Assembly (NCBI GenBank): GCA_030145715.1
Contig: JAIXHQ010000018.1
Location: forward strand, 1 to 63,136
Direction: 5' to 3'
Length of the DNA stretch: 63,136 nt
DNA from: Sphingopyxis sp.
GTDB lineage: Bacteria; Pseudomonadota; Alphaproteobacteria; Sphingomonadales; Sphingomonadaceae
Positions 1-9,117 of the stretch are shown piece after piece. The position numbers were made by a program, and so were the translations under genes. Each line of letters opens with the position of its first letter. Position 1 is the stretch's first letter. Below the pieces are notes generated by a model that did not search any database, was not told where the DNA came from, and saw nothing but the letters and a program-made list of their open reading frames with translations.

Positions 1-2
1 TC

Positions 3-125
3 TTCAACAAGCTCAAGAACTGGCGCAGGGTCGCCACCCGCTACGACAAAACCCGCGAATCCTACCTTGGCTTCGTCGCTCTCGCTTCCATCAAACTGTG
101 GATACCCTTTGTCCACGAAACCTAG
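3..125 (+). CDS. IS5-family transposase, C-terminal end (partial)
   Basis: An open frame runs in from the left edge and stops at TAG 123-125, giving about 40 residues. It contains RRVATRYDKTRESYLGF and ends ASIKLWIPFVHET. The RxATRYDKT segment followed by a small hydrophobic Ala-rich helix is the usual tail of IS5-family DDE transposases, just after the catalytic Glu. The start, the catalytic triad and the left inverted repeat are outside the window. I could not define the right inverted repeat between 126 and 164. It marks an insertion sequence next to the convergent phospholipase-D-like gene. Confidence 0.8.
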   Translation, partial: FNKLKNWRRVATRYDKTRESYLGFVALASIKLWIPFVHET

Positions 126-164
126 CCTGCGCTGATCGCCGCCCGGTCGGCACGAGCGGTAATG

Positions 165-1664
165 TCAGGCGGATTTGCGCCGGAACGGCCGGTGGCGTTT
201 CATCCAGTGGCGACCGCGATGCCAGCTTTTCCGGAGGCCCCGTTCGGCCAGGCCTTCGAACATGGCGTCGGGACTGGTCGGATCCAGCAGTTCGTTATTG
301 GCGATAAACTCGTCCATCGGTCCTGGCGGCACGAGGTCGAGCAGTTCGAGCGAGCGGCCCTCTCCGCGCAGCGCCTCGATCGTTTCGATCAGCGAGCCGG
401 TGCGGTCGAACAGCGCCGCGACATCATCCTCGCGCGCATCAAGATGTTCGGCGATCAGCGAGGTGCGCAGCCGCGCGATCACCGGCTCCACGCCCTTGTT
501 CGCGGGCAATGCGGCGTCGATCGTCACGTCGCACTCGCTGTCGAGGCCCATGGAGCGGTTGTTCATATTCGCCGACCCGACGCGGATTGCCCGGTCATCG
601 ACGATCGCGGTCTTGGCATGGACATAGATGGCCTCGCCGCCCGTGGTGCGCGGGTAATAGACCTTTAGCCGGTCGCCGTGCTTCGCCTCGGCGATTTCAC
701 GCACCAATTGCACCCGCGCGGCGTCCATCGCCATCTGTTCCAGCCACCCGTCGGCGGTCTTGGGCGTCACGATGACAAATTCGGGCGGATCATCCTCGTT
801 CAACCGTTCGGCGATTGCGGCGGCGATTTTGCCCGACGTGAAATATTGATTTTCGAAATAGATGAAGCGTTCGGCCGCCGCGATCATGTCGAGATAAAGC
901 TGCTCGATCTCGCGGATTTCCTCATAGCCGTCATATTCCGCGCGGGTGCGGGAGATGGCGACATCGACGCCCTCGAAATCGGGTTCGAGATCGCCGGGCC
1001 AGGTTTCGCCGTCGCCCTGAATTTTCCGAAGCGGCTTTTTCGTCGCTCGCTGCCAGCGTTCATTTCCGAGGTCGGCAAGCGCGCCGCCGACGGGACCCGC
1101 GAGGATCATCGTGCTGTCGTGCCACGGCATATAGGCGTTGCCGTCGGGCGCGGTGCGGAGCGGTTCGCCATCGGTATGATCGCGCGTATCCCAGCGGCGC
1201 GCGCCGACGTCGATACCGCCGCAGACCGCGAGATGATCGTCGAAGACAGCGACCTTTTGATGGTGGCTGCATCCGATCGGATGGGCGCTGTCGAGGCGGA
1301 AGCTGATCGAGCGGGTCAATTTCCAGCGCACGACCATCGACAGGATGCGCGGCATCACAAATTGTTTCAGCCCGCCAAAATTCCAGCGCAGAATATCGAT
1401 GTCGCGATCGGGCTTTTCATGCGCGAGACGCAGCAGATAATGGCCCAGCGGCTCCGCCTTGCCATCCTTGTCCGGGCGTAGCGCGATGCGCGGGTCGAAA
1501 TCCCAACCGATAAGCAGGATGCGATGTTTCGCACCGGCCATCAGCCGTTCGAGAAGCGCATAATAGTCGGCGGCGTCGACGATCATCCGCGCCTTGTCGG
1601 CGCGTTCTATGCGCCAGCAATTGCGCCCTTCGACGACGATCGGCTGATATTCCCCTTTGCTCAT
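165..1664 (-). CDS. Phospholipase D-like (two HKD motifs) protein, cardiolipin synthase/PLD family
   Basis: A 499-residue protein with two HxKxxxxD motifs: H135-x-K137-x4-D142 (HHQKVAVFD) and H349 (VHAKTAIVD, then GSANMNNRS). This is the signature of the PLD superfamily, in which the two HKD motifs form one active site that transfers or hydrolyses phosphatidyl groups through a phospho-histidine. There is no obvious N-terminal membrane segment, so a PLD- or transphosphatidylase-type enzyme is more likely than a membrane-anchored Cls. I chose the ATG at 1664. An upstream ATG (1721) would add 19 low-complexity residues and overlap the acyl-CoA dehydrogenase stop by 11 nt. The substrate is not predictable. 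A second HKD protein lies at 50351-51547. Confidence 0.85.
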   Translation of the reverse strand: MSKGEYQPIVVEGRNCWRIERADKARMIVDAADYYALLERLMAGAKHRILLIGWDFDPRIALRPDKDGKAEPLGHYLLRLAHEKPDRDIDILRWNFGGLKQFVMPRILSMVVRWKLTRSISFRLDSAHPIGCSHHQKVAVFDDHLAVCGGIDVGARRWDTRDHTDGEPLRTAPDGNAYMPWHDSTMILAGPVGGALADLGNERWQRATKKPLRKIQGDGETWPGDLEPDFEGVDVAISRTRAEYDGYEEIREIEQLYLDMIAAAERFIYFENQYFTSGKIAAAIAERLNEDDPPEFVIVTPKTADGWLEQMAMDAARVQLVREIAEAKHGDRLKVYYPRTTGGEAIYVHAKTAIVDDRAIRVGSANMNNRSMGLDSECDVTIDAALPANKGVEPVIARLRTSLIAEHLDAREDDVAALFDRTGSLIETIEALRGEGRSLELLDLVPPGPMDEFIANNELLDPTSPDAMFEGLAERGLRKSWHRGRHWMKRHRPFRRKSA

Positions 1665-1710
1665 CGCCGCCGACACGCATGGCGGCGGCGATGGTTGCAA
1701 AGGATTACCG

Positions 1711-3510
1711 TCAGGCGGCAAATTGTTCGGGCGTCAGGGCCATCATCGCTTCGCTTCCCGATTCGATCTTGCGGCGCAGCGATCCCGCATCTGGCAGGAA
1801 GCGTTCGCCGAAATAGCGCGCCGTGACCAGCTTGGCGTCGAGGAAAGCCTTGTCGCCGCGACCTTCGGCAAGCGCCTTTTGCGCTGCCTGAGCCATCCTC
1901 AGCCACATCGATCCAAGCGCGACGATCCCCATTATGTGCATATAATGATGGGCGCCCGCCCCGATATTGTTCGGGTTCGCCATGCCATTCTGCATGAACC
2001 ACATCGTCGCCGCCTTGAGTTCGCCATTGGCCTTTTCAAGGCGGGCCGCAAAGTCGGCGAGCGCCGAATCATCCTTGACATCACCGCATTCCTGATCGAC
2101 GATCGCGAAAAATGTCTGGATCGCGCGGCCGCCATTCTGGGCAAGCTTGCGGCCGACGAGGTCCATCGCCTGCACGCCGTTGGCGCCTTCGTAAATCATC
2201 GTGATGCGGGCATCGCGCACATATTGCGACATGCCCTGTTCCTCGATGTAGCCATGGCCGCCGAACACCTGTTGGGCGTTGGTCGCGACGTCATACCCCT
2301 TGTCGGTGCCAAAGCCCTTGATGACGGGCGTGAGCAGGCTGACGAGGTCGTCGGCGCGCTGGCGATCCGCCTCGCTCTCCGCAAGATGCGCGAGGTCGAC
2401 CTGAAGCGCGCCCCATGTGCAAAGCGCGCGCAATCCTTCGACCGTCGCCTTGCCATCCATCAACATGCGGCGAACATCGGGGTGAACGAACAGCGGATCG
2501 GCCTTTTCCTGCGGATCCTGCGGCCCCGTCAGCGCGCGGCCCTGGCGGCGATCCTTGGCATATTGGACGGCATTCTGAAAGGCGACGTCGGCCTGGCCAA
2601 GCCCCTGAATGCCAACGCCCAGGCGCGCGGCGTTCATCATGACGAACATGGCGGCAAGGCCCTTATTCTCTTCGCCGACCATCCAGCCGGTCGCGCCGTC
2701 ATAGTTCATCACGCAGGTCGCGTTGGCGTGGATGCCCATCTTGTGCTCGATCGACCCGCACGACAGCGTGTTGCGCGCCCCGAGCGAGCCATCGTCATTC
2801 ACCAGGAACTTTGGAACGATGAACAGCGAGATGCCCTTAACGCTGTCGGGCGCATCGGGCGTCTTGGCGAGGACGAGGTGAATGATGTTATCGGTCAGGT
2901 CGTGTTCGCCCGACGAAATGAATATCTTGGTGCCGGTGACGGCATAGCTGCCGTCGGCATTGGGAACCGCGCGGGTTCGGATCAGGCCAAGGTCGGTGCC
3001 GCTGTGCGGTTCGGTCAGGTTCATCGTCCCGCCCCATTCGCCCGACACCATCCGCGGCACATAGGTCGCCTTTTGCGCGTCCGACCCCTTGGCCAGAATC
3101 GCGGCCGTCGCGCCCTGCGTCAGGCCGGGATACATCGCAAAGGCCTGATTGGCGGCGTTCCGATATTCCTCAACCGGAAAGCCCAGAACGTGCGGAAGGC
3201 CCTGTCCGCCGAACTCCTCGGGCGCGGTCAGCAAGCCCCAGCCGGCTTCGGAATAGGCCTTATACGCCTCCTTGAAACCCTTGGGCGTCGTGACCGACCC
3301 GTCTGCGTGACGGGTGCAGCCTTCGATATCGCCCGACTGATTGATCGGGAACAGCACCTCTTCGCAGAATTTACCTGCTTCGGTCAGCACCGCTTCGACC
3401 ATGTCGGGGGTGGCGTTGGCAAAGCCCGGCAGGTTCGAATAGCGTTCGATCCCGAGAACGTCGTTGAGGAGAAACAGCGTATCCTGCACAGGAGCGCGAT
3501 AGACAGGCAT
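1711..3510 (-). CDS. Acyl-CoA dehydrogenase (DmdC/FadE-like long form)
   Basis: 599 residues, matching the long acyl-CoA dehydrogenases (about 590-600 aa) with an extra C-terminal domain, such as DmdC-type 3-methylmercaptopropionyl-CoA dehydrogenases. Visible family features are the N-terminal helical domain beginning [17 protein letters not shown], the FAD/substrate segment [17 protein letters not shown], a [11 protein letters not shown] segment, and [18 protein letters not shown] near residue 430, which carries the expected catalytic-base Glu. It should catalyse FAD-dependent alpha,beta-dehydrogenation of an acyl-CoA and pass electrons to ETF. The nearby LiuR-like MerR regulator suggests branched-chain or fatty-acid catabolism, but the actual substrate cannot be read from sequence. 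Confidence 0.9.
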   Translation of the reverse strand: MPVYRAPVQDTLFLLNDVLGIERYSNLPGFANATPDMVEAVLTEAGKFCEEVLFPINQSGDIEGCTRHADGSVTTPKGFKEAYKAYSEAGWGLLTAPEEFGGQGLPHVLGFPVEEYRNAANQAFAMYPGLTQGATAAILAKGSDAQKATYVPRMVSGEWGGTMNLTEPHSGTDLGLIRTRAVPNADGSYAVTGTKIFISSGEHDLTDNIIHLVLAKTPDAPDSVKGISLFIVPKFLVNDDGSLGARNTLSCGSIEHKMGIHANATCVMNYDGATGWMVGEENKGLAAMFVMMNAARLGVGIQGLGQADVAFQNAVQYAKDRRQGRALTGPQDPQEKADPLFVHPDVRRMLMDGKATVEGLRALCTWGALQVDLAHLAESEADRQRADDLVSLLTPVIKGFGTDKGYDVATNAQQVFGGHGYIEEQGMSQYVRDARITMIYEGANGVQAMDLVGRKLAQNGGRAIQTFFAIVDQECGDVKDDSALADFAARLEKANGELKAATMWFMQNGMANPNNIGAGAHHYMHIMGIVALGSMWLRMAQAAQKALAEGRGDKAFLDAKLVTARYFGERFLPDAGSLRRKIESGSEAMMALTPEQFAA

Positions 3511-3689
3511 GAGGTATCCTTTTGAAAAGCAGTTTCGCGGGTCTGGAGTGCGTTCAGTTCTGATTGGATCAAAACCGGCCCTCTAGATTGTCGTTTTTCC
3601 GTGAGTTCCGAGCCGTGAAATATTCCATTCCACTCGAAATCACTTTAGCTTGCCTGGGGAGACGCGCCGGGGATCCGTTGCCGACCGGC

Positions 3690-4112
3690 CTATCGGCCAG
3701 CATCGACTTTCTTCACCATGTCGATGAAGCGTGACAGCTCATCTACAGCACTGTCAATATCGTCACGCTGGCGTTGCAGCAAGCCGATACGCTGTTCGCA
3801 TTTTTCGATCGTCACCTGCCGCTGGAGCTTGCGACCGTCGCCGACGTCATAGAGGTCGATCATCTCGCGAATATCGGCCAGGCTGAACCCCGTCCGCTTG
3901 GCGCGGAGAATCCATGCCAGGCGCGCGCGGTCGCGTTTCGAATAGATGCGCGACAATCCCTTGCGCGACGGGCTTATCAGCCCTTCATCCTCATAAAAAC
4001 GGAGCGCGCGGGCAGTGACCCCGAACTCGGTCGACAAGTCGGTGATGCTGAATTGTTCACGCCCCAGGTGATCGGGCGTATCGATATGGGCGTGGCCATA
4101 TTGTTCGGTCAT
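3690..4112 (-). CDS. MerR-family transcriptional regulator, LiuR-like
   Basis: 140 residues. An N-terminal winged HTH (FSITDLSTEFGVTARALRFY, roughly residues 22-41, then EDEGLISPSRKG) is followed by a C-terminal coiled-coil helix (residues 95-135) for dimerisation. There is no metal-binding Cys pair. The HTH and linker resemble LiuR, the proteobacterial regulator of leucine/isovalerate and fatty-acid degradation genes. It lies 179 bp upstream of the acyl-CoA dehydrogenase on the same strand and has a palindromic candidate operator 12 bp before its own start, which fits autoregulation. The exact regulon is inference. Confidence 0.85.
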   Translation of the reverse strand: MTEQYGHAHIDTPDHLGREQFSITDLSTEFGVTARALRFYEDEGLISPSRKGLSRIYSKRDRARLAWILRAKRTGFSLADIREMIDLYDVGDGRKLQRQVTIEKCEQRIGLLQRQRDDIDSAVDELSRFIDMVKKVDAGR

Positions 4113-4124
4113 AGGCCGACGCTA

Positions 4125-4146
4125 GTTTACGTTGACGTGAACGTCA
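4125..4146. promoter_or_regulatory. Candidate LiuR-type operator
   Basis: An ACGT-rich near-palindrome beginning TTTACGTTGACGTGAACG and continuing TCAA lies just upstream of the MerR gene. It resembles the TTTACGT..ACGTAAA class of operators described for LiuR-family regulators in proteobacteria. I saw no clear second copy before the acyl-CoA dehydrogenase (3511-3689). Confidence 0.5.
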
Positions 4147-4178
4147 AGACCGCTCGAAAGAGCGGTTATGACTGGGAG

Positions 4179-4724
4179 TCAGCCGCCGCAAGGCCGCTGC
4201 ATATTGCCTTGGCGATCGGCAATCCGCAAGTCCCGTGCATCGGCCGCAGACCAGCTTGCGCGCGGCAGGCGCAGACCCGCCAGCGAGGCGCGCTCGGGGC
4301 ACAGCCGCGCGCATTGGGGCGGCAGGCTGCCCGGCAATTGCAGTTCGTCGTCCTGCTCCCGCACCAGCGCCTCGCAACCATCGGCGTTGGCGTTGGCAAA
4401 GCGCATTCGCCAGCCATCGCCATCGCGCACCATGGTTCCGCGCGCGGCGCAGGACAGACCGGTGCCATAGCTCGCGGTTATGGCAAATCGCCATTTTTCG
4501 GGGCCGTCGGGCACAACGCACATCGCGTCGCGGCCGAGATCGTGAATGCGTTCAAAAACGCCGACCGGCGTTGCGGCCTCTGGGCGGACAACGCCGCGCT
4601 CGCGCGCCGCCATTTCGAGCGGATTCGCCGGATCCACAGCCACTTCGCCGTCTTGCGAAGCTGGGTCCCCGCATCCGGCGAGCAGCAGCGCGCCGATCGC
4701 CAACGCCAGATCAGCCCTGCGCAT
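4179..4724 (-). CDS. Putative lipoprotein of unknown function
   Basis: 181 residues beginning [18 protein letters not shown]: a short basic n-region, a hydrophobic core and an LLAGC lipobox with Cys18, so it is probably a membrane-anchored lipoprotein. The rest has four further Cys (at CVV, SCA, GCE, QCARLC and PCGG contexts) and no domain I recognise. It begins 14 nt inside the 3' end of hisI on the same strand, so the two are probably co-transcribed. The Arg-rich C-terminus is less well supported than the N-terminal part. Confidence 0.7.
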   Translation of the reverse strand: MRRADLALAIGALLLAGCGDPASQDGEVAVDPANPLEMAARERGVVRPEAATPVGVFERIHDLGRDAMCVVPDGPEKWRFAITASYGTGLSCAARGTMVRDGDGWRMRFANANADGCEALVREQDDELQLPGSLPPQCARLCPERASLAGLRLPRASWSAADARDLRIADRQGNMQRPCGG

Positions 4725-5091
4725 CGTCGTTCAGAAAGGTCAGCCCACCATCACGCTCGACACGGCGGTAAAAGCACGACCGGCGCCCGGTGTGGCACGA
4801 TGGCCCCGCCGGCCTTACCCGCAACAGCAGCGCGTCCTGATCGCAATCGACGCGCATGTCGACCATCGCCAGGCCATTGCCCGACGTTTCGCCCTTGCGC
4901 CACAGCGCCGCGCGCGAGCGCGACCAGAAATGCGCCTGCCCCGTCACCTGAGTCCGCTCGATCGCCTCTGCATTCATATGCGCGACCATCAACAGGACAT
5001 GCGTATCGGCATCGACGACGATGGCCGTCACCAGTCCGGCGGCGTCGAAACGCGGAAGAAATCGGTCGGCGGTGTCGCGCTGGTCATCCAT
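4711..5091 (-). CDS. hisI: Phosphoribosyl-AMP cyclohydrolase
   Basis: 126 residues, a normal length for monofunctional HisI. It has the conserved block [18 protein letters not shown], the acidic Mg2+-binding segment VDCDQDA and the zinc-ligand region [11 protein letters not shown]. The enzyme opens the purine ring of PR-AMP in the third step of histidine biosynthesis in the cytosol. The fused HisE pyrophosphohydrolase domain of enterobacteria is absent. The ATG at 5091 is 5' of [16 protein letters not shown]. The gene stands apart from any other his gene here and overlaps the downstream lipoprotein gene. Confidence 0.95.
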   Translation of the reverse strand: MDDQRDTADRFLPRFDAAGLVTAIVVDADTHVLLMVAHMNAEAIERTQVTGQAHFWSRSRAALWRKGETSGNGLAMVDMRVDCDQDALLLRVRPAGPSCHTGRRSCFYRRVERDGGLTFLNDDAQG

Positions 5092-5233
5092 AAACCGCGC
5101 TTTAGAGCAGGATTGCCGCCCCTGTCACGCGGCGGTTCACATGCATCATGACATTATCGTGATTAGGGGGCGACATTTGCAATTCCCCTCCCTATATGCG
5201 CCGCAGTCACTGCCCCCCTGCCCATGGAATGTC

Positions 5234-6691
5234 ATGCTGACGACCCACCCTTTTGATGACGACAAGCTCCGCGAGGAGTGCGGCGTATTTGGTATTCATG
5301 GCGCCGATAGCGCCGCCGCGGTTGTCGCGCTGGGCCTTCACGCCCTGCAACACCGTGGACAGGAAGCCGCAGGCATTACCGCCTTTGACGGCAAGGAATT
5401 TCACACCCATCGCGCGATGGGCCATGTCGCGGGGAATTTCGACCGCGACGATATCATGCGCCAGTTGCAGGGCGGTTCGTCGATCGGCCATGTCCGATAT
5501 TCGACCACCGGCGAAACGGCGCTGCGCAACGTCCAGCCGCTGTTTGCCGACCTTGCGACCGGCGGTTTTGCCGTCGCGCACAACGGCAATATCTCGAACG
5601 CCGCCGCGCTGCGCAAGATATTGGTCCGTCGCGGTTCGATCTTTCAATCGACCAGCGATACCGAAGTCATCATCCACCTGGTCGCCACATCATCCTATCG
5701 CTCGCTGCTCGACCGCTTCATCGACGCACTGAAACAGGTCGAAGGCGCCTATTCGCTCATCTGCCTGACCGCCGAGGGCATGATCGGGTGCCGCGATCCG
5801 CTCGGCATTCGCCCGCTCGTCATCGGCAAGCTGGGCGACGCGCATATCCTGGCGTCGGAGACGGTGGCGCTCGATGTCGTGGGCGCCGAATTCGTCCGTT
5901 CGGTCGAACCCGGTGAGCTTGTCATCATCCGCGAAGGCCAGCTTACGTCGCACCGCCCGTTCGCCGATCATCCCGCTCGGCCGTGCATCTTTGAATATGT
6001 TTATTTCTCGCGCCCCGATTCGATCGTCGACGGGACGAGCGTCTATTCGGTGCGCAAGGCGATCGGCGCCGAACTGGCACGCGAAAACCCGGTCGAGGCC
6101 GACCTTGTCATTCCGGTTCCCGATTCGGGAACGCCCGCGGCGATCGGCTATGCGCAGGAATCGAGCATTCCGTTCGAACTGGGGATCATCCGGTCGCATT
6201 ATGTCGGCCGCACCTTCATCCAGCCGGGCGACAAGGTTCGCCATCTGGGCGTCAAGCTGAAGCATAATGCCAATCGCGCGCTGATCGCGGGCAAGCGGAT
6301 CGTGCTGATCGACGATTCGATCGTGCGCGGCACCACCAGCCTGAAGATCGTTCAGATGATGCGCGATGCCGGCGCGACCGAAGTGCATATGCGGATCGCC
6401 AGCCCGCCGACCCAGCATAGCTGCTTTTACGGCGTCGACACGCCCGAACGCGCCAAATTGCTGGCGGCGCAGATGAGCGTCGGGCAGATGGCCAATTTCA
6501 TCAACGCAGACAGCCTGTCCTTCATTTCGATCGACGGTCTTTATCGCGCGCTTGGCGAAGCGAAGCGGAGCGACGATGCGCCGAAATATTGCGATGCCTG
6601 CTTTACCGGTGATTATCCGACCACGCTGACCGACTTCGACGAACACGGCCTCGAAGATCAATTTTCCCTGCTCGCCGAACGGGTTGTCTGA
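5234..6691 (+). CDS. purF: Amidophosphoribosyltransferase (glutamine PRPP amidotransferase)
   Basis: 485 residues from the ATG at 5234 (MLTTHPFDDDKLREEC). The open frame extends upstream, but that part has no family similarity. Cys16 in REECGVFGIHG is the expected N-terminal nucleophile, exposed after propeptide removal as in the Bacillus-type enzyme. The N-terminal Ntn glutaminase domain (AHNGNISN, STSDTEVI) is followed by a phosphoribosyltransferase domain with the PRPP motif VLIDDSIVRGTT. Cys residues near the C-terminus (YCDACFTG) are compatible with the Fe-S-cluster type. It makes phosphoribosylamine, the first step of de novo purine synthesis. The SDR gene follows directly. Confidence 0.97.
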   Translation: MLTTHPFDDDKLREECGVFGIHGADSAAAVVALGLHALQHRGQEAAGITAFDGKEFHTHRAMGHVAGNFDRDDIMRQLQGGSSIGHVRYSTTGETALRNVQPLFADLATGGFAVAHNGNISNAAALRKILVRRGSIFQSTSDTEVIIHLVATSSYRSLLDRFIDALKQVEGAYSLICLTAEGMIGCRDPLGIRPLVIGKLGDAHILASETVALDVVGAEFVRSVEPGELVIIREGQLTSHRPFADHPARPCIFEYVYFSRPDSIVDGTSVYSVRKAIGAELARENPVEADLVIPVPDSGTPAAIGYAQESSIPFELGIIRSHYVGRTFIQPGDKVRHLGVKLKHNANRALIAGKRIVLIDDSIVRGTTSLKIVQMMRDAGATEVHMRIASPPTQHSCFYGVDTPERAKLLAAQMSVGQMANFINADSLSFISIDGLYRALGEAKRSDDAPKYCDACFTGDYPTTLTDFDEHGLEDQFSLLAERVV

Positions 6692-6695
6692 CAAA

Positions 6696-7430
6696 ATGAT
6701 TGCAAGAACTGAAGAATTGGCGGGTCAGGTCGCGCTCGTCACCGGGGCAAGCCGCGGCATCGGCGAAGCTATCGCCGAATCGCTCGCGGCGCGCGGCGCG
6801 CATGTCGTCATCACCGCGCGCACCGCCGGCGGGCTCGAGGAACTGGAAGACCGCATCCACGAAGCGGGTGGCAGCGCGACGATCGCGCCGCTGGACCTGA
6901 CCGACGGCGACAGCATCGCCCGGCTGGCAAGCGCGGTCGCCGAACGGTGGCAACAGCTCGACATGCTTGTCCTGAATGCCGCGATGCTCGGCACGCTGAC
7001 GCCGGTGGCGGCAATCGACGGCAAGGAATTCAACAAGACGCTGACGCTGAACCTGATCGCGCAACAGGCGATGATCGCCAATTTCGACCCACTGCTGCGC
7101 CGCGCGACCAGCGGCCGATTGATCGCGCTGACGAGTAGCGTCGCGCGTGAGCCGCGCGCCTATTGGGGTGCCTATGCCGCTTCAAAGGCCGCGTTTGAAA
7201 CACTCGTCACCAGCTATGGCGCCGAAATGCGCAATATTTCGACGGTTCGCACCGCGATTCTCGATCCCGGCGGTACGCGAACCCAAATGCGCGCGCGCGC
7301 CTATCCCGGCGAAGATCCGCAAAGCATCAAAGACCCCGACGCCGTGGGCGAATATGTCGCCGGGATGATGGTCGCTGGATTTGACAGCACGGCATTTCAC
7401 GCCCTGCCCAAGGTGATGCAAAAAGCTTAA
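6696..7430 (+). CDS. SDR-family NAD(P)-dependent oxidoreductase
   Basis: 244 residues of a classical short-chain dehydrogenase: TGASRGIG nucleotide-binding motif near residues 17-24, NAA motif (LVLNAAMLG), catalytic Ser in ALTSSV and YxxxK as YAASK. It is a Rossmann-fold cytosolic oxidoreductase of unknown substrate. I chose the ATG at 6696. A TTG at 6684 would add four residues and overlap the purF stop by 8 nt. The tight spacing (4 nt) implies co-transcription with purF, a pairing seen in sphingomonads; a purine link is not implied. Confidence 0.9.
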   Translation: MIARTEELAGQVALVTGASRGIGEAIAESLAARGAHVVITARTAGGLEELEDRIHEAGGSATIAPLDLTDGDSIARLASAVAERWQQLDMLVLNAAMLGTLTPVAAIDGKEFNKTLTLNLIAQQAMIANFDPLLRRATSGRLIALTSSVAREPRAYWGAYAASKAAFETLVTSYGAEMRNISTVRTAILDPGGTRTQMRARAYPGEDPQSIKDPDAVGEYVAGMMVAGFDSTAFHALPKVMQKA

Positions 7431-7491
7431 CGCCATCTTTGTTTTCCTGCGCTAAAGCGCCCTGATAAGAGGGTTTGCGAGGGGCGTTGGA

Positions 7492-7881
7492 ATGATCAAG
7501 GATATTTTGCGATCGGCGATTGCCGCGATTGTCGGCATTGCCGTCGCGTTCGGCCTCATCTGGCTTGCGCAATATGCTGGCAGCGAAATTTCGCCCGACG
7601 TCTATGACCCCAACAGCGGTGAAGTGCTGATCCCGATCGGATCGACGATCGCGCTGATCGTCGGCTGGTTCGTCGGAACCTTTGGCGGCGGCTGGCTCGC
7701 GATGCGCGTTTCGGCCGGAACCGGCGCGGGCTGGATAGTCGCGGGCGCGGTGATCGGCGCCGCCCTATACCGCGCCGTCACACTGGGCGATACGTGGTGG
7801 ATCATGGCACTGAGCGTGCTGATGCCGCTCATCGCGGTGTGGCTGGCGCAGCGCGCGGCAAGCATCGCCCCCGACGCCTGA
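7492..7881 (+). CDS. Small multi-pass membrane protein, unknown function
   Basis: 129 residues with about four predicted transmembrane stretches: residues 7-30 (AIAAIVGIAVAFGLIWLAQY), 45-65 (IALIVGWFVGTFGGG), 78-92 and 102-120 (WWIMALSVLMPLIAVW). Gly/Ala-rich helices and an Ala-Gln-Arg-Ala-rich C-terminus are visible, with no catalytic motif. The ATG follows GAGGGGCG at a good ribosome-binding distance. It is an isolated gene between the SDR and the convergent serine hydrolase. Confidence 0.7.
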   Translation: MIKDILRSAIAAIVGIAVAFGLIWLAQYAGSEISPDVYDPNSGEVLIPIGSTIALIVGWFVGTFGGGWLAMRVSAGTGAGWIVAGAVIGAALYRAVTLGDTWWIMALSVLMPLIAVWLAQRAASIAPDA

Positions 7882-7887
7882 AATTCC

Positions 7888-7913
7888 GTCATCCCAGCCT
7901 GCGCGGGGGTGAC
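7888..7913. repeat. Intergenic palindrome (GTCATCCC...GGGGGTGAC)
   Basis: An imperfect palindrome lies in the 37-bp gap between two convergent genes. It resembles the GTCATTCCCGCG-type repeated extragenic palindromes common in alphaproteobacteria and may act as a bidirectional terminator. No T-run follows. Confidence 0.45.
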
Positions 7914-7918
7914 AAGTC

Positions 7919-9094
7919 TCAGTTCGCGGCTTCCTTGTCGACTGCCGCCTGCACATTTTTATAAAAGGTTTCGCGGGCCGCACCGACGCCATCCGGGTCG
8001 GTCGCGGTCGGCCAATTGCCGTTCGACGCAATTACCAGCTTTCGCTTCGGATCGATGAAGATACCCTGGCCAAAAATACCTTGCGCAGCAAAGCTTCCGT
8101 CGTCGTTGGTCCACCACTGATACCCATAGCCGCGGCCCGGAAGGTCGATGCCGACCTGCTTCGTCGTTGCAGAAGGCAGCCAATTGTCGGGCACGATCTG
8201 TTTCCCGCCCGCGACGCCGCCGTTCAGGATAAACTGGCCGAAACGCGCATAATCCCTCAGGCTGGCGGACACGCAGCAGCCACTGATTTCATGTCCAGTA
8301 GCGCCCAGCATCCATATCGCGTCCCGTTCCATCCCAAATGGCTTCCAGATCTTTTCGGACAGGTAAGCGGACAAGGTCTTGCCGGTGGCGCTCGACACCA
8401 GGACGCCGATCAAATTGGTCTCGCCGGTTTTGTACACCCATTTCGATCCCGCCGGCGCTTCGCGCGGCAAGGTCTTCATATAGCTGACGGTCACATCCTC
8501 GCCGGCGACCGGCTTTTGCAGGTTGAACAGGGCCACGTCGGATTTGGGATCGGTATAATCCTCGTTCCACCGGATGCCAGAGGTCATGGTCAAAAGCTGG
8601 CGCACACTGACGTCGTCATAGGCCGAACCTTTCAGGCCGGGGATATAGACCGTCACCTTGTCCTCGACGCTCTTGATATAACCGTCCTGTACCGCCGCGC
8701 CGACCAGCGTCGACGTAAAGCTCTTGGCGACCGAAAAGCTCGTCCAGCGTCCGGCGGCGTCATAATCCAGCGCATATTTTTCAAGCCGGATCTGACCGTC
8801 CTGAACGATGATCAGACCCGCATTGCGCTGTTTCGCCATATAGGCGTCGATGCCGGTCCCAAGGTCGAGCGGTCGCCCCTGCGGCAAGGGATAGGCGGTC
8901 CCGCCTGCTTCTATGCGATTGACGGCGACCTTGGGGACCGTTTCGATCATGCGAAAGGCGGCGTCGCGTTGATCCTGGGTCCAGAACAGCACATTCATAT
9001 CCTTTGGCAGTTTATCGCTTTCCTCTGCGGTCGCACTCGCGCCGCCACCCGCTATTGCCGTATACAGCATCATCGCCGCGAGAATGTTCCGCAT
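7919..9094 (-). CDS. Serine hydrolase, class C beta-lactamase/esterase family
   Basis: 391 residues with a Sec signal peptide (residues 1-24, ending SATA). The SxxK motif is in SFSVAKSFTS and the tyrosine motif is YKTGETN. A GHEISGCCVSASLRDYARFGQ segment is typical of the 6-aminohexanoate-dimer hydrolase / EstB subgroup. It is probably a periplasmic serine hydrolase acting on esters, amides or peptides; true beta-lactamase activity is unlikely to be its main role. Two adjacent Cys (GCCVS) could be structural. It stands alone on the minus strand. Confidence 0.85.
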   Translation of the reverse strand: MRNILAAMMLYTAIAGGGASATAEESDKLPKDMNVLFWTQDQRDAAFRMIETVPKVAVNRIEAGGTAYPLPQGRPLDLGTGIDAYMAKQRNAGLIIVQDGQIRLEKYALDYDAAGRWTSFSVAKSFTSTLVGAAVQDGYIKSVEDKVTVYIPGLKGSAYDDVSVRQLLTMTSGIRWNEDYTDPKSDVALFNLQKPVAGEDVTVSYMKTLPREAPAGSKWVYKTGETNLIGVLVSSATGKTLSAYLSEKIWKPFGMERDAIWMLGATGHEISGCCVSASLRDYARFGQFILNGGVAGGKQIVPDNWLPSATTKQVGIDLPGRGYGYQWWTNDDGSFAAQGIFGQGIFIDPKRKLVIASNGNWPTATDPDGVGAARETFYKNVQAAVDKEAAN

Positions 9095-9117
9095 AAGCCC
9101 CTCTCTCCCTTATATTT

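Noticed and set aside
1657..3525. 622-codon plus-strand open frame opposite the acyl-CoA dehydrogenase
   Set aside because: Arg/Ala/His-rich antisense shadow typical of high-GC DNA; the minus-strand frame has clear family motifs throughout.
5021..5233. 71-codon N-terminal extension of purF
   Set aside because: It has no family similarity, and Cys16 after the ATG at 5234 fits the normal propeptide length.
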